Counted from the first letter of the stretch, positions 1-8,383 are shown. The stretch: 23,188 bases of DNA from an uncultured Bacilli bacterium (GCA_944358495.1 CALVRF010000009.1:1-23188), one strand, 5' to 3'. Numbers and translations: made by a program. Notes: generated from the sequence alone by a model not told the origin.

Positions 1-143
1 TTTAAAGTATCTAGTTTATAATGAATAGATTTTTCAATTATCCATTTTAAAATATCTTTATCTTTTTCCGTACAGGCAGCATTTTTAAAAACAAGGTCAT
101 TCATCCCCGTATAATACTTCTTTTGGGCAATTACATTAGTCAT
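1..143 (-). CDS. Partial CDS, N-terminus of a probable Rpn/PD-(D/E)XK nuclease-family protein
   Basis: An open frame reads leftwards from an ATG at 143 and runs off the window edge, giving 47 residues. The start is supported by a good Shine-Dalgarno (AAAGGAG) 8 bases upstream. The segment YYTGMNDLVFKNAACTEKDK followed by DILKWIIEK resembles the start of the Rpn recombination-promoting nuclease / PD-(D/E)XK putative transposase family, whose members often begin with a (T/N)D-x-VFK motif followed by a helix. The catalytic residues would lie outside the window, so the family is a pattern-based guess. The gene is divergent from gpsA. Some other short-headed cytosolic protein is possible. Confidence 0.5.
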   Translation of the reverse strand, partial: MTNVIAQKKYYTGMNDLVFKNAACTEKDKDILKWIIEKSIHYKLDTL

Positions 144-299
144 TTGTTTTCTCCTTTCTACTCTCCCACTTTTTACTCTTTATAAGTATCATACGATTTT
201 TTATATAGCAATTCCTGCTTTTTGGCGAAAAAAACTTAAAAAAATTTAATTATATTTGCTTATCAGTTATTATTTGGTTATAATGAATATGGTGGTTAG
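144..299. promoter_or_regulatory. Divergent intergenic region with gpsA promoter
   Basis: On the plus strand, TTGCTT (256-261) and a perfect TATAAT (279-284) are 17 bases apart, a convincing sigma-A promoter for gpsA. Transcription would start near 291, leaving a leader of only about 9 bases that carries a GGTGG Shine-Dalgarno. On the minus strand a weaker candidate for the left-edge gene is TTGCTA-17-TACTTA with a TG before the -10. No other structure was seen here. Confidence 0.7.
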
Positions 300-1271
300 A
301 TGAAAGTATGTGTTTTAGGATGCGGAGCTTATGGCTCAGCACTATCGATTATTTTAAATGAAAATGGTAATGAAGTTGTGGCTTGGACAGCTTTTGAAGA
401 TGAAGCTAACGCTTTAAAAGAAACAAGGGTGGCACCTAAACTTCCTGGGGTCACTTTACCTAAAGAAATTAAATATACTACTGATTTAAAGGAAGCTAGT
501 GAGGGCGCGGAATTTGTTTTGATTGCAATTCCCACGGCTTTTGTTAGTGAGACTTTAATTAAAGCTAAAGAATATATTAAAGATAAGCCAATATGTATTG
601 CTTCTAAAGGAATCGAACAAGATAGTCAATTATTTGTTTCTGATATTGTGGAAAAAATATTAGGGACTAAAAACTTAGCAGTTTTTTCCGGACCATCATT
701 TGCGATTGATGTTGCTAATAAAGTACCAGTTGGACTTACTTTAGCTTGTCAAAATAAAAAAACAACAGATATGATAGTTCAAGCTTTTACTAACGAACAT
801 TTTAAATTAAGGGTTTGTAGTGATATCATTGGTACGGAAATATGCGGAGCGATTAAAAATGTTATTGCGATTGCTTCAGGTATTTTAGATGGTATGGGAA
901 TGCCAGAATCAACTTCGGCAATGTTCATTACAGAATCCATTCATGATATTAAAGAGTTAATTAAGGGACTAGGTGGGAATGGTAATACGATTTTGTCATT
1001 TGCCGGATTTGGTGATTTATTATTAACAGCTACTAGTCCAAAAAGTCGTAACTATTCGTTTGGGCATTTAATTGGTAGTGGAGCGAGTCAACAGGAAATT
1101 GATAACTACATTAAAAATACAACGATTGAAGGACTTTATACTTTAAAATCAGTACATCAATTAATTGAAGGCAAAAATGTTGAAATGCCCATTATTGATT
1201 TGATTGATGGAATTATATATGGTGGAAAAAGTCCAAAATCATTAGTCGATTTCTTAATTCAAAAGCCATAA
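300..1271 (+). CDS. gpsA: Glycerol-3-phosphate dehydrogenase [NAD(P)+]
   Basis: GpsA reduces dihydroxyacetone phosphate to sn-glycerol-3-phosphate in the cytosol, supplying the backbone for phospholipids. The 323-residue protein is close to the usual length. The N-terminal Rossmann motif GCGAYG is at residues 7-12 (GxGxxG; the usual Trp of GxWG is Tyr here). ASKGI is at 101-105, the conserved lysine K186 lies in GAIKNVIAIASGI, and the C-terminal substrate signature GDLLLTATSPKSRNYSFG starts at residue 238. The start at 300 is the first ATG after a strong promoter and has a weak GGTGG Shine-Dalgarno. It is a single-gene unit ending in a terminator shared with ftsH. The family call is secure. 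Confidence 0.96.
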   Translation: MKVCVLGCGAYGSALSIILNENGNEVVAWTAFEDEANALKETRVAPKLPGVTLPKEIKYTTDLKEASEGAEFVLIAIPTAFVSETLIKAKEYIKDKPICIASKGIEQDSQLFVSDIVEKILGTKNLAVFSGPSFAIDVANKVPVGLTLACQNKKTTDMIVQAFTNEHFKLRVCSDIIGTEICGAIKNVIAIASGILDGMGMPESTSAMFITESIHDIKELIKGLGGNGNTILSFAGFGDLLLTATSPKSRNYSFGHLIGSGASQQEIDNYIKNTTIEGLYTLKSVHQLIEGKNVEMPIIDLIDGIIYGGKSPKSLVDFLIQKP

Positions 1272-1314
1272 AAAAGAAGACTATTTTTCTGAATCTTCAG
1301 ATTGGTCTTCTTTT
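1272..1314. terminator. Bidirectional terminator between gpsA and ftsH
   Basis: AAAAGAAGAC (1272-1281) pairs perfectly with GTCTTCTTTT (1305-1314), a 10-bp stem. The 23-base loop can form an inner hairpin (CTGA/TCAG). T-runs follow on both strands. The loop and right arm encode the last residues of ftsH, and the ftsH stop codon (1281-1283) sits at the base of the left arm, so the terminator is embedded in coding sequence. Confidence 0.8.
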
Positions 1315-3293
1315 AATTTATCTATAAGTTCTTCTTTGGACATATTTTCATAATCTTCGATGTTCATTTCTTTAGCTAAATCTTCTAAATCTTCATCGGA
1401 TAAGTCTTCAAGACAGACTTCATTAGTTTTAGAAATTTCTTTTTCTTTAATAACTTCATCTGGCATTTGTCCATGTTTTACTAAGTAATCGATCTGTTCT
1501 TTAGTAATTGTTTCATATTCAAGTAAGGTATTAGCAATTAAATCTAATAAATCCATATTTTCTTTAATTACTTTTTTAGTTACTTCGTATTGTTTATTAA
1601 TTATTTTTCTAACTTCTTCGTCAATTTCATCAGCTACTTTTGTTGAGAAGTTTTGTTGTTTATTATAATCTCTACCTAGGAAAACGCTAGAACTTTGGTG
1701 TTCAAATTGAATCGGTCCTAAATCACTCATTCCATATTCGGTAACCATGGCTCTAGCAATTTTAGTTGCTTGTTGGAAGTCATTAGAAGCACCTGTTGTG
1801 ATTTCATTAAATACAGTTTCTTCAGCAACACGGCCAGCTAGTAAACCGCTAATTGTTTGTAATAATTCATTTTTAGTTGATAAATAAGTTTCTTCTTTTG
1901 GTAACATTAAATTGTAACCTCCAGCTGAGCCTCTTGGAATTATTGTAATTTTTTGAACGTCGTTGGCTCCTTCTAGTTTTAAACCAACGACGGCATGGCC
2001 GGCTTCGTGGTAAGCCACAGTTTTCTTTTCTTTTTCAGTATATTTTTTACTTTTCTTAGCTGGACCCATTAGAACACGGTCATGAGCTTCATCAATTTCA
2101 GCCATAGTAATTTCACTTTTATTACGTCTAACAGCTAATAAAGCAGCTTCATTAAGTAAGTTTTCTAGGTCAGCACCACTAAAACCGACAGTTCTTTTGG
2201 CAATATTTTTCATAGTTATACTTTCGGCAAAGGTTTTGCCTTTGGCGTGAACATTTAGGATTTCTTCACGGCCTTTAACATCAGGAACATTAACAGTAAC
2301 CTGTCGATCAAATCTTCCTGGTCTAAGTAAGGCTGGGTCTAAAACATCTGGTCTATTGGTTGCCGCAATAATGATAATGCCTTCGTTGGCACCAAAACCA
2401 TCCATTTCAGTTAGTAATTGGTTTAATGTCTGTTCTCTTTCGTCATGCCCGCCACCTAAACCAGCGCCTCTTTGACGACCAACGGCATCGATCTCATCGA
2501 TAAAGATTAAACATGGGGCACTTTGTTTAGCTTGTTTAAACATATCACGAACTCTTGAAGCTCCAACTCCGACGAACAGTTCAACGAATTCAGAACCACT
2601 GATATAATAGAATGGAACATTGGCTTCACCAGCAACGGCTTTGGCTAACAAAGTTTTACCAGTTCCTGGAGGGCCAACTAATAATACACCTTTAGGTATT
2701 CTTGCGCCCATTTTTGTAAATTTCTTAGGGCTTTTTAAAAAGTCGATCAATTCTGATAGTTCTTCTTTTTCTTCGGTTAAACCAGCAACATCTTTAAAGG
2801 TTACTTTGGCTCCACCATCACTTAAACGAGCCTTTGATCTTCCAAAATCCATTGAACGGTTATTTCCACCCATTTGTCTAGTAATGAAATAGAAACCAAC
2901 ACCAATTAATAAGATGATTGGCAAAACATTGATTAATAGAAGTAATAATGTACTAGAATCTGGATCGGTGGTCGTGGTCATTTCAAAACCACTTTCATCT
3001 TCGGCTTCTAATAACTTAACCATTGTTTCATTAGTAAGCGGCATATTGAAACTAAAGGTTTCATTACTACTATAATCTTTTAATTTTCCGCTGATAGTAT
3101 AAACACTTCCACGGCTTCTTGGAGTGACAACAACTTCGGTGACATTACCTTCTTCAACTTCTTTAGTGAATTCACCATAAGTCATTTCGTGTACTTCTCT
3201 ATTTAAGGAACTAAATACCATCATAATGCCTAGTAGAAAAATTGCTAAAAAGACATATGGTAAAAGTCCACGTTTGACAGTCTTTTTGTTCAT
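1281..3293 (-). CDS. ftsH: ATP-dependent zinc metalloprotease FtsH
   Basis: FtsH is a membrane-anchored hexameric AAA+ protease that extracts and degrades membrane and unstable cytosolic proteins. Two transmembrane segments (about residues 10-30 and 115-137) flank the extracytoplasmic domain. Walker A GPPGTGKT is at 207-214, Walker B LIFIDEID at 262-269, the second region of homology with arginine finger RPGRFDR at 324-330, the zinc site HEAGH at 429-433 and the third ligand probably D505 in ASNDFQQ. The last 55 or so residues form a charged acidic tail with a DEDLEDLAKEM / MSKEELIDKL helix pair not needed for the core fold. The Shine-Dalgarno GGGAG precedes the ATG. It lies 15 bases behind tilS and is the last gene of alsT-ung-tilS-ftsH. 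Confidence 0.98.
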   Translation of the reverse strand: MNKKTVKRGLLPYVFLAIFLLGIMMVFSSLNREVHEMTYGEFTKEVEEGNVTEVVVTPRSRGSVYTISGKLKDYSSNETFSFNMPLTNETMVKLLEAEDESGFEMTTTTDPDSSTLLLLLINVLPIILLIGVGFYFITRQMGGNNRSMDFGRSKARLSDGGAKVTFKDVAGLTEEKEELSELIDFLKSPKKFTKMGARIPKGVLLVGPPGTGKTLLAKAVAGEANVPFYYISGSEFVELFVGVGASRVRDMFKQAKQSAPCLIFIDEIDAVGRQRGAGLGGGHDEREQTLNQLLTEMDGFGANEGIIIIAATNRPDVLDPALLRPGRFDRQVTVNVPDVKGREEILNVHAKGKTFAESITMKNIAKRTVGFSGADLENLLNEAALLAVRRNKSEITMAEIDEAHDRVLMGPAKKSKKYTEKEKKTVAYHEAGHAVVGLKLEGANDVQKITIIPRGSAGGYNLMLPKEETYLSTKNELLQTISGLLAGRVAEETVFNEITTGASNDFQQATKIARAMVTEYGMSDLGPIQFEHQSSSVFLGRDYNKQQNFSTKVADEIDEEVRKIINKQYEVTKKVIKENMDLLDLIANTLLEYETITKEQIDYLVKHGQMPDEVIKEKEISKTNEVCLEDLSDEDLEDLAKEMNIEDYENMSKEELIDKLKEDQSEDSEK

Positions 3294-3308
3294 ACAAAAC
3301 TCCCTTCT

Positions 3309-4625
3309 TTAATGATACTTTAATATTATATCATAGTTTTCGTCTTTTTGCTTATGAAATTTAGATTTTTTTAAACCGGGTAACCAAATAATATTGTCTT
3401 TACTATCAACTAAAATTGGGTAGATGTCACGATCTATTTTAGAAATCTTTTCGTCGATAAAAATATCTTTGACTTTTTTTGTACCATTTAAACCTTTAAT
3501 GGCAATTTTATCACCATCTAATCTAGTTCTAATATAAAGGGGTAAATTTAATTCAGTAGATAAAAGCCTAGTAGTGTAATTACTATTATCACTAGCGTCG
3601 TCGGTTATTTCAATAATTTTCCCATTTGGTAAGGTTAAATAATCGATTAATTCTAATTTATATTCTGATAAAATTATTTTGTCTTCTTTGATATAAAACC
3701 TATCGTAATCTTTAATAGCTTTTTTATGTTTTGGTAAAGATACTTCACTGCTGGCTTTAGAACTCATAATTATTTGGTAAAGTAAATTACGATGATTATC
3801 GGTAATTAAAGATAAATCTTGTTTATACTCTTCCCAAAGTAATCTTTTTATAATTCTAACTTGAATAACTTTATCTAATTTTTTAAATTCATTAATATTT
3901 AGTATATAATTTTGATAAATGTGATTATAAGCTTTATTAGTGTCTTTTTCGATATAATTATCATACATTTCTAAGGTTTTACTAAACTTATAAAATTTTT
4001 TATGAACATTTTTATCTTCTTCTTTTAGTTTGGGCAAGATGTATTTGCGGAAACGATTTCTCGTATAAGTGTCTTTAGTATTGGAATTATCAATCCGATA
4101 AGGAATATTGTTTTCAATATCAAATTGTTCTAGCTCATCTTTAGTATTAGTAATTAGCGGCCTTAAAATGGTATAACCATCTTTTTCGATTTTTTCACTA
4201 AATCCAGCATAACTTTTAAAGGCGGCTCCTCGTACAATTCGCATTAAAATTGTTTCGACTAAATCATCACCATGATGAGCAGTTAAAAGGTGTTTAGCTT
4301 GACATTTTTTGACACATTTTTCAAAAAAGTTATATCTTTTGTTTCTAGCATCTTGATGAAAGTTGGTTTTATTATAACTATCGATGGTCATATATTCGAA
4401 AATTATATCATTTTTATTACAATAGTGTCTAACCATGTCAGCTTCTTCTTCACTTTCGGGTCTTAATTTATGATTAACATGGGCACAGACAATTTTTAAA
4501 TTTAATTTTTCTTTTAAAGAATTAACTAAATAAAGCAAAGCCATAGAATCTGGTCCACCAGATACAGCGACAACGACAGTTTCATTTTGAAGATTGCTTT
4601 CTAATCTATCAATAGCTTCATTCAT
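3309..4625 (-). CDS. tilS: tRNA(Ile)-lysidine synthase TilS
   Basis: TilS uses ATP and lysine to modify C34 of the AUA-reading tRNA-Ile to lysidine, converting it from Met to Ile identity. The PP-loop SGGPDS is at residues 22-27 of this 438-residue protein. It is followed by the N-type ATP-pyrophosphatase core with LLTAHHGDDLVETILMR-type helices and a C-terminal substrate-binding domain ending in LPGLKKSKFHK. The start chosen is ATG at 4625, six bases after a GGGGGG Shine-Dalgarno. An adjacent in-frame ATG at 4628 is equally close, while the longer frame from 4658 lacks a site. It overlaps the end of ung by 8 bases (translational coupling). In Bacillus hpt lies between tilS and ftsH; here it is absent. 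Confidence 0.94.
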   Translation of the reverse strand: MNEAIDRLESNLQNETVVVAVSGGPDSMALLYLVNSLKEKLNLKIVCAHVNHKLRPESEEEADMVRHYCNKNDIIFEYMTIDSYNKTNFHQDARNKRYNFFEKCVKKCQAKHLLTAHHGDDLVETILMRIVRGAAFKSYAGFSEKIEKDGYTILRPLITNTKDELEQFDIENNIPYRIDNSNTKDTYTRNRFRKYILPKLKEEDKNVHKKFYKFSKTLEMYDNYIEKDTNKAYNHIYQNYILNINEFKKLDKVIQVRIIKRLLWEEYKQDLSLITDNHRNLLYQIIMSSKASSEVSLPKHKKAIKDYDRFYIKEDKIILSEYKLELIDYLTLPNGKIIEITDDASDNSNYTTRLLSTELNLPLYIRTRLDGDKIAIKGLNGTKKVKDIFIDEKISKIDRDIYPILVDSKDNIIWLPGLKKSKFHKQKDENYDIILKYH

Positions 4626-5283
4626 CATTATCCCCCCAATTAATTGGTTTAATACCATGACTGACTAAGAAATTATTGGCTTTGGAAAAAGGCTTACTGC
4701 CAAAGAATCCACGGCTAGCTGATAATGGTGATGGATGTGGGCTTTCAATAATATAATGATTAGGATTAGTGATTAATTCTTTTTTACTTCTAGCATAACT
4801 ACCCCAAAAGATAAAAACAATCGGCTTTTCTCTTTCGTTTAAATATCTAATTAAATTATCGGTGAAAGTTTCCCAACCTTTGCCTTTATGCGATAGTGGT
4901 GTATCTTTGACGACGGTCATGATAGAATTTAAAAGAAAGACTCCTTGTTTAGCCCAATCGGTTAAATTATTATTGGTTCTTCTAATGCCTAAATCGTTAT
5001 ATAATTCTTTAAAAATGTTTTCTAATGATGGTGGTCTTCTAACTTCGGCTTCTACGGAAAATGAAAGACCGTGGGCTTCTCTTTCGCCGTGATAAGGGTC
5101 TTGCCCTAAAATAACGACTTTGACTTCATCATAATCAGTATATCTTAAAGCATTAAAAATATTTTGATATTCCGGATATATTATTTTGTGATTATATTCA
5201 TTTTTGATAAAAACGCCTAATTCTTTGAAATAAGGCTTTTTAAATTCATCTTTTAAAATTTCATCCCATTTTTTATTAATCAT
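4618..5283 (-). CDS. ung: Uracil-DNA glycosylase, family 1
   Basis: Ung removes uracil from DNA and starts base-excision repair. The 221-residue protein has the water-activating loop GQDPYHG at residues 60-66 (catalytic D62), the stretch GVFLLNSIMTVVKD that contains the uracil-binding Asn, and the minor-groove loop HPSPLS at 183-188 with catalytic H183. The start is set at 5283 because GAGGCGAGGA lies just upstream; the longer frame from 5313 has no ribosome-binding site and would overlap alsT. It ends in TGA inside the first codons of tilS, so the two are probably coupled. Confidence 0.95.
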   Translation of the reverse strand: MINKKWDEILKDEFKKPYFKELGVFIKNEYNHKIIYPEYQNIFNALRYTDYDEVKVVILGQDPYHGEREAHGLSFSVEAEVRRPPSLENIFKELYNDLGIRRTNNNLTDWAKQGVFLLNSIMTVVKDTPLSHKGKGWETFTDNLIRYLNEREKPIVFIFWGSYARSKKELITNPNHYIIESPHPSPLSASRGFFGSKPFSKANNFLVSHGIKPINWGDNDE

Positions 5284-5299
5284 ACTTCCTCGCCTCAAG

Positions 5300-6577
5300 T
5301 TATATTCTATCATATTTTTTATAATAAAGCATTATTTCTTCTTTTAATTTAAAGATAGAATAAATATTTATGATAGCTAATATGGCCACTAAAATATCAA
5401 CTAGAGTCCAAATAGTAGTTGGAGATGTAATTGCACCTAAGACTACACTTAAAGGTGTAATTATTAATAAACATTTAGTATTTATATTTTTACTTAGGAA
5501 TTTCAAACTGGACTGACAGTAGTAATAGCCAGTTAAAACAGTTGAAAAGGAAAACATTAAAATGCAAGCTACTAAAAGAATCGTTCCTAGTGATCCAAAG
5601 TGGTAATTAAAAGCAAGACTAGTTAATTCAATACCATTAGGATTAGTTAAGGTTACTGATTTGTAATCAAATATTAAAATCATAAAAGCGGTGGCAGTAC
5701 AAATTAAAATAGTAGTTATATAAACGCCTAGAACCTGAATATAACCACTTTTAGAACCATTGATACTATTGGAGGCGCTAGCGGCAATCGCTCCTAAACC
5801 AATACCGGATTCATTAGAGAAAATTGCTCTTTGAACACCAATTAAGATTACAGGAATAAAACTTGTTAAAAATGGTTTTATTTGAAAAGCTTCTTGAATT
5901 ATTTGGCTTAAAACTTGCGGAAATTTTTCAATATTTATAATGATAACAAATAAAGCCATAGATATATATATTAAAGTCATAAAGGGGACTAATTTACTAG
6001 TGACTTTAGATATTTTATTAATACCACCTTTAATAATCACAAAAGAAATAAAGGCTATTATTAATCCTATAATTAGATGGTTAGTTGGGTTTATCATGTC
6101 GATAGATTTAGCTACTGTATTGGACTGAATAGGAATAAAGCCAATTAAGTATGAAACAATAATTATTAGGGAATAAATAATGGCTAAAGGTTTGTTTTTT
6201 AAGCCTTTTTTTATGTAGTAAGATGGGCCACCAATATTTTGTTTTTTATCTTTATATTTAATAGCCAGCATAGTTTCAATATAAGCTAAAGCACCAGAGA
6301 TTATGGCAACTACCCACATCCAAAAAATAGTTCCTGGGCCGCCTAAATAAATGGCTAAGGCAACTCCAGCAATACTACCAACACCAATTCTGCCTGCTAA
6401 AGTCAAAAATAAAGTTTTTATTGGGGTTATGCCTTTGTTATTATTTCCTTTTAAACTTTTAAAAATTTTATTTATTTTTAGCTGTGGAAAATGTAATTTT
6501 TTACTAAAGTATAAGCCCGAAAACAAAATTAAAGCAGTAACAATAGCCCACATTATGGATTTGATGGTCTCTAACAT
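5300..6577 (-). CDS. Sodium:alanine/glycine symporter, AGCS family
   Basis: This is an integral membrane amino-acid carrier of the AGCS (AlsT/DagA-like) family, which imports small neutral amino acids with Na+ (H+ is possible). Family signatures are clear: GRIGVGSIAGVALAIYLGGP around residues 62-81 (the usual GNIAGV is GSIAGV), GGPSYYIKKGL at 116-126 and RAIFSNESGIGLGAIAAS at 250-267. At 425 residues it is slightly shorter than typical members (about 450-490). About 10-11 hydrophobic segments are visible. The ATG at 6577 has a GGTGA Shine-Dalgarno 6 bases upstream, which lies inside the arm of a terminator-like hairpin. It leads the run alsT-ung-tilS-ftsH. The substrate (Ala, Gly or Gln) cannot be told from sequence. 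Confidence 0.9.
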   Translation of the reverse strand: MLETIKSIMWAIVTALILFSGLYFSKKLHFPQLKINKIFKSLKGNNNKGITPIKTLFLTLAGRIGVGSIAGVALAIYLGGPGTIFWMWVVAIISGALAYIETMLAIKYKDKKQNIGGPSYYIKKGLKNKPLAIIYSLIIIVSYLIGFIPIQSNTVAKSIDMINPTNHLIIGLIIAFISFVIIKGGINKISKVTSKLVPFMTLIYISMALFVIIINIEKFPQVLSQIIQEAFQIKPFLTSFIPVILIGVQRAIFSNESGIGLGAIAASASNSINGSKSGYIQVLGVYITTILICTATAFMILIFDYKSVTLTNPNGIELTSLAFNYHFGSLGTILLVACILMFSFSTVLTGYYYCQSSLKFLSKNINTKCLLIITPLSVVLGAITSPTTIWTLVDILVAILAIINIYSIFKLKEEIMLYYKKYDRI

Positions 6578-6614
6578 AAAAAATCACCAAAACATTTTAT
6601 GCTTTATGGTGATT
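6578..6614 (-). terminator. Terminator hairpin of the BspA-like gene that also holds the alsT Shine-Dalgarno
   Basis: On the minus strand AATCACCA (6614-6607) pairs perfectly with TGGTGATT (6589-6582) over a 17-base loop. A run of T reaches the alsT ATG. It fits an intrinsic terminator for the upstream gene. The 3' arm contains GGTGA, the only Shine-Dalgarno for alsT. Two TATAAT hexamers lie just upstream (minus strand) but neither has a convincing -35, so alsT expression may partly depend on read-through. Confidence 0.7.
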
Positions 6615-6636
6615 AATTATAAAACAATTATAAAAA

Positions 6637-8178
6637 TTAGCCTATCCAATTTATTTGCGCGGTTGTAGCTCCCCATGGGCTACCAGAGATACTTCCTTGC
6701 GGTTTATTGATGGTTATTGAAGTTATAGGATTATAAATAGTTCCATTCATATTTTGGTATTGAAATGCATTTGTTCCAATTTTTTCAATGCCATTTCCGA
6801 TAGTTACTGTTTGCAGTTTAGATTGATAAAAGGCATAGTCTCCAATAGTTTTAACACTATTAGGAATATTTATTGAAGTTATTATAGTAGTATTAAAAGC
6901 ACGGTCTTCAATGGATTTCAAGCCTTCATTTAACTTTATCGTCTTTATTATGGAGCCCCAAAATGCCCAAGAATCTATTTTTTCAACTGTAGAAGGAACT
7001 TCTAAAAAAGATGAATTAACAGCCCTAAATGACGAATAAGCTATTGTCTTAACATTTGCTGGAATTTCTAAATTATCAGTATTGTTACCAGCATAGGAGT
7101 TTAAAGTACTATAGTCAATAGTACCATCGCTGTTTCTATTATATATTATACTGTTTTCTCCACTCATCTGATTATTAGAAAAAGCACCTCCGCCCAAGCT
7201 TGTTACAGATGATGGAATATTTATCTCACTTAGTTTATTATTAGTAAATGCATTAGGCCCAATTGTCTTTAAATTGGCTGGAAATGTAACCGATGTTAAA
7301 TTATTTTGGTAAAAACTTTCGGTGTCTATATACTGAACATTTTCGCCCAAAACAAGGTTTTCAAGCCCAGTGCCCCAAAAAGCCATAGTACCAATTTCGA
7401 TGATAGTGTCTGGAATATTAACACTATCTATATTCTTATTAGCAAAAGCTGAAATGACCTTTCCTTGACCATTATCCCATTTACCATCAGCGATTTTAGT
7501 TACAGTATAACCGTCTATTTCTTCAGGTATTGTAACATCACTTCCGCATTCTTCATTGTAATCTGTTATTTCAAGAGTTCCATCTTCTAAAACTTTACCT
7601 GTATAACAATTATCCGGCGTATTATGAGTTATTCCAACATCACTTTGTTCATAAGTTAACTGTAAGTTTATATTGGCACTTTTGACATTAGGTTGCTGAG
7701 TGATATCCTCATTATATTTGACCCAAATATTATAGTATTCAGTTTCATTAGGACCAATTATTAGTCTTTGAGATGTTAAATCCTGATTGCTACCAATATT
7801 AGTAACATTACTATCGGCATAAGCTCCACAGCTTATCGCATTACTATTTCCGCAATCTAAATTACCTAGTGTCGCTATAGCAGCTAATGTTCCTTTATTA
7901 GTAACTGCGACTTTATAATATATATAATCCCCAGGAGCTTCTAAACCTACACTAAAGGTAGCAGTATCTTTGGTGTAAGTCGGTTCAGCTATTTCGGTTA
8001 CATTTCCTTTAGTTTGGGCTTTTTCGATACCAGTTATTTCAATATTCCAAATACTATTAATAGACCCCGTTCCACTTATATTTAAAACATTACTAAAAGC
8101 GGCATAACCGACCGCCATTAATAATACTATACCTAATAAACATCCTATAATAATGTTATTTTTCCTTCTTTTAGACAT
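6637..8178 (-). CDS. Secreted protein: TasA/CalY-like N-terminus plus BspA-type leucine-rich repeats
   Basis: The N-terminus is basic (MSKRRKN), then a hydrophobic segment (residues 9-26) ends in VGYAAFS, the type of site seen in SipW-processed TasA/camelysin proteins. Residues about 30-180 resemble the TasA/CalY beta domain (NISGTGSINSIWNIEITGI, PGDYIYYKVAVTNKGT). Residues about 212-470 hold repeats of the Treponema/BspA LRR_5 type (IP-x2-V-x2-IG-x2-AF pattern). The C-terminus, ending PWGATTAQINWIG, has no LPXTG or membrane anchor. Such LRR proteins in other bacteria bind host or bacterial surfaces; that role is inferred. The start at 8178 follows an AGAGGG Shine-Dalgarno; the longer frame from 8232 has none. 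No SipW-type peptidase gene is in the window. Confidence 0.85.
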   Translation of the reverse strand: MSKRRKNNIIIGCLLGIVLLMAVGYAAFSNVLNISGTGSINSIWNIEITGIEKAQTKGNVTEIAEPTYTKDTATFSVGLEAPGDYIYYKVAVTNKGTLAAIATLGNLDCGNSNAISCGAYADSNVTNIGSNQDLTSQRLIIGPNETEYYNIWVKYNEDITQQPNVKSANINLQLTYEQSDVGITHNTPDNCYTGKVLEDGTLEITDYNEECGSDVTIPEEIDGYTVTKIADGKWDNGQGKVISAFANKNIDSVNIPDTIIEIGTMAFWGTGLENLVLGENVQYIDTESFYQNNLTSVTFPANLKTIGPNAFTNNKLSEINIPSSVTSLGGGAFSNNQMSGENSIIYNRNSDGTIDYSTLNSYAGNNTDNLEIPANVKTIAYSSFRAVNSSFLEVPSTVEKIDSWAFWGSIIKTIKLNEGLKSIEDRAFNTTIITSINIPNSVKTIGDYAFYQSKLQTVTIGNGIEKIGTNAFQYQNMNGTIYNPITSITINKPQGSISGSPWGATTAQINWIG

Positions 8179-8220
8179 ATAAATACCCTCTTTACTTCTA
8201 GTATGATTATTTTTATAATA

Positions 8221-8249
8221 ATTATACAACAAAAATATTCATAAAACAA
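8221..8249 (-). promoter_or_regulatory. Promoter of the TasA/BspA-like gene
   Basis: On the minus strand TTGTTT (8249-8244) and TATAAT (8226-8221) are 17 bases apart. Transcription would start near 8214, giving a leader of about 36 bases before the AGAGGG Shine-Dalgarno. It lies back to back with the control region of the small RHH gene. Confidence 0.65.
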
Positions 8250-8315
8250 CAATGTGTTACTTTTTTATTTTTCTTATTTTTATTATACATTTTTTGGTTA
8301 AAAAAGCAATTAATT

Positions 8316-8344
8316 TTGCAATGTAAATGCAATGCATTATTTAA
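8316..8344 (+). promoter_or_regulatory. Candidate operator/promoter of the RHH gene
   Basis: TGCAATG occurs twice as a direct repeat (8317-8323 and 8328-8334), 11 bases apart start to start, about one helical turn. The second copy runs into the palindrome AATGCATT (8331-8338). The first overlaps TTGCAA (8316-8321), a possible -35. The best -10 at proper spacing is the poor TATTTA (8338-8343). Ribbon-helix-helix repressors typically bind short repeats at such spacing, so autoregulation is plausible but inferred. Confidence 0.45.
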
Positions 8345-8383
8345 ATATGTTTTGTAATAAAATTTTAGTAGGAGGTTACTAAA

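Noticed and set aside
2620..2892. 90-codon plus-strand frame inside ftsH
   Set aside because: Antisense shadow of the AAA domain with no start signals; the same applies to frames inside tilS/ung, alsT, rsmA, tatD, the ligase, metG and spoVT.
4626..4658. Upstream tilS start giving 11 extra residues
   Set aside because: No Shine-Dalgarno precedes it and it overlaps ung by 41 bases; the start at 4625 has a G-rich site at good spacing.
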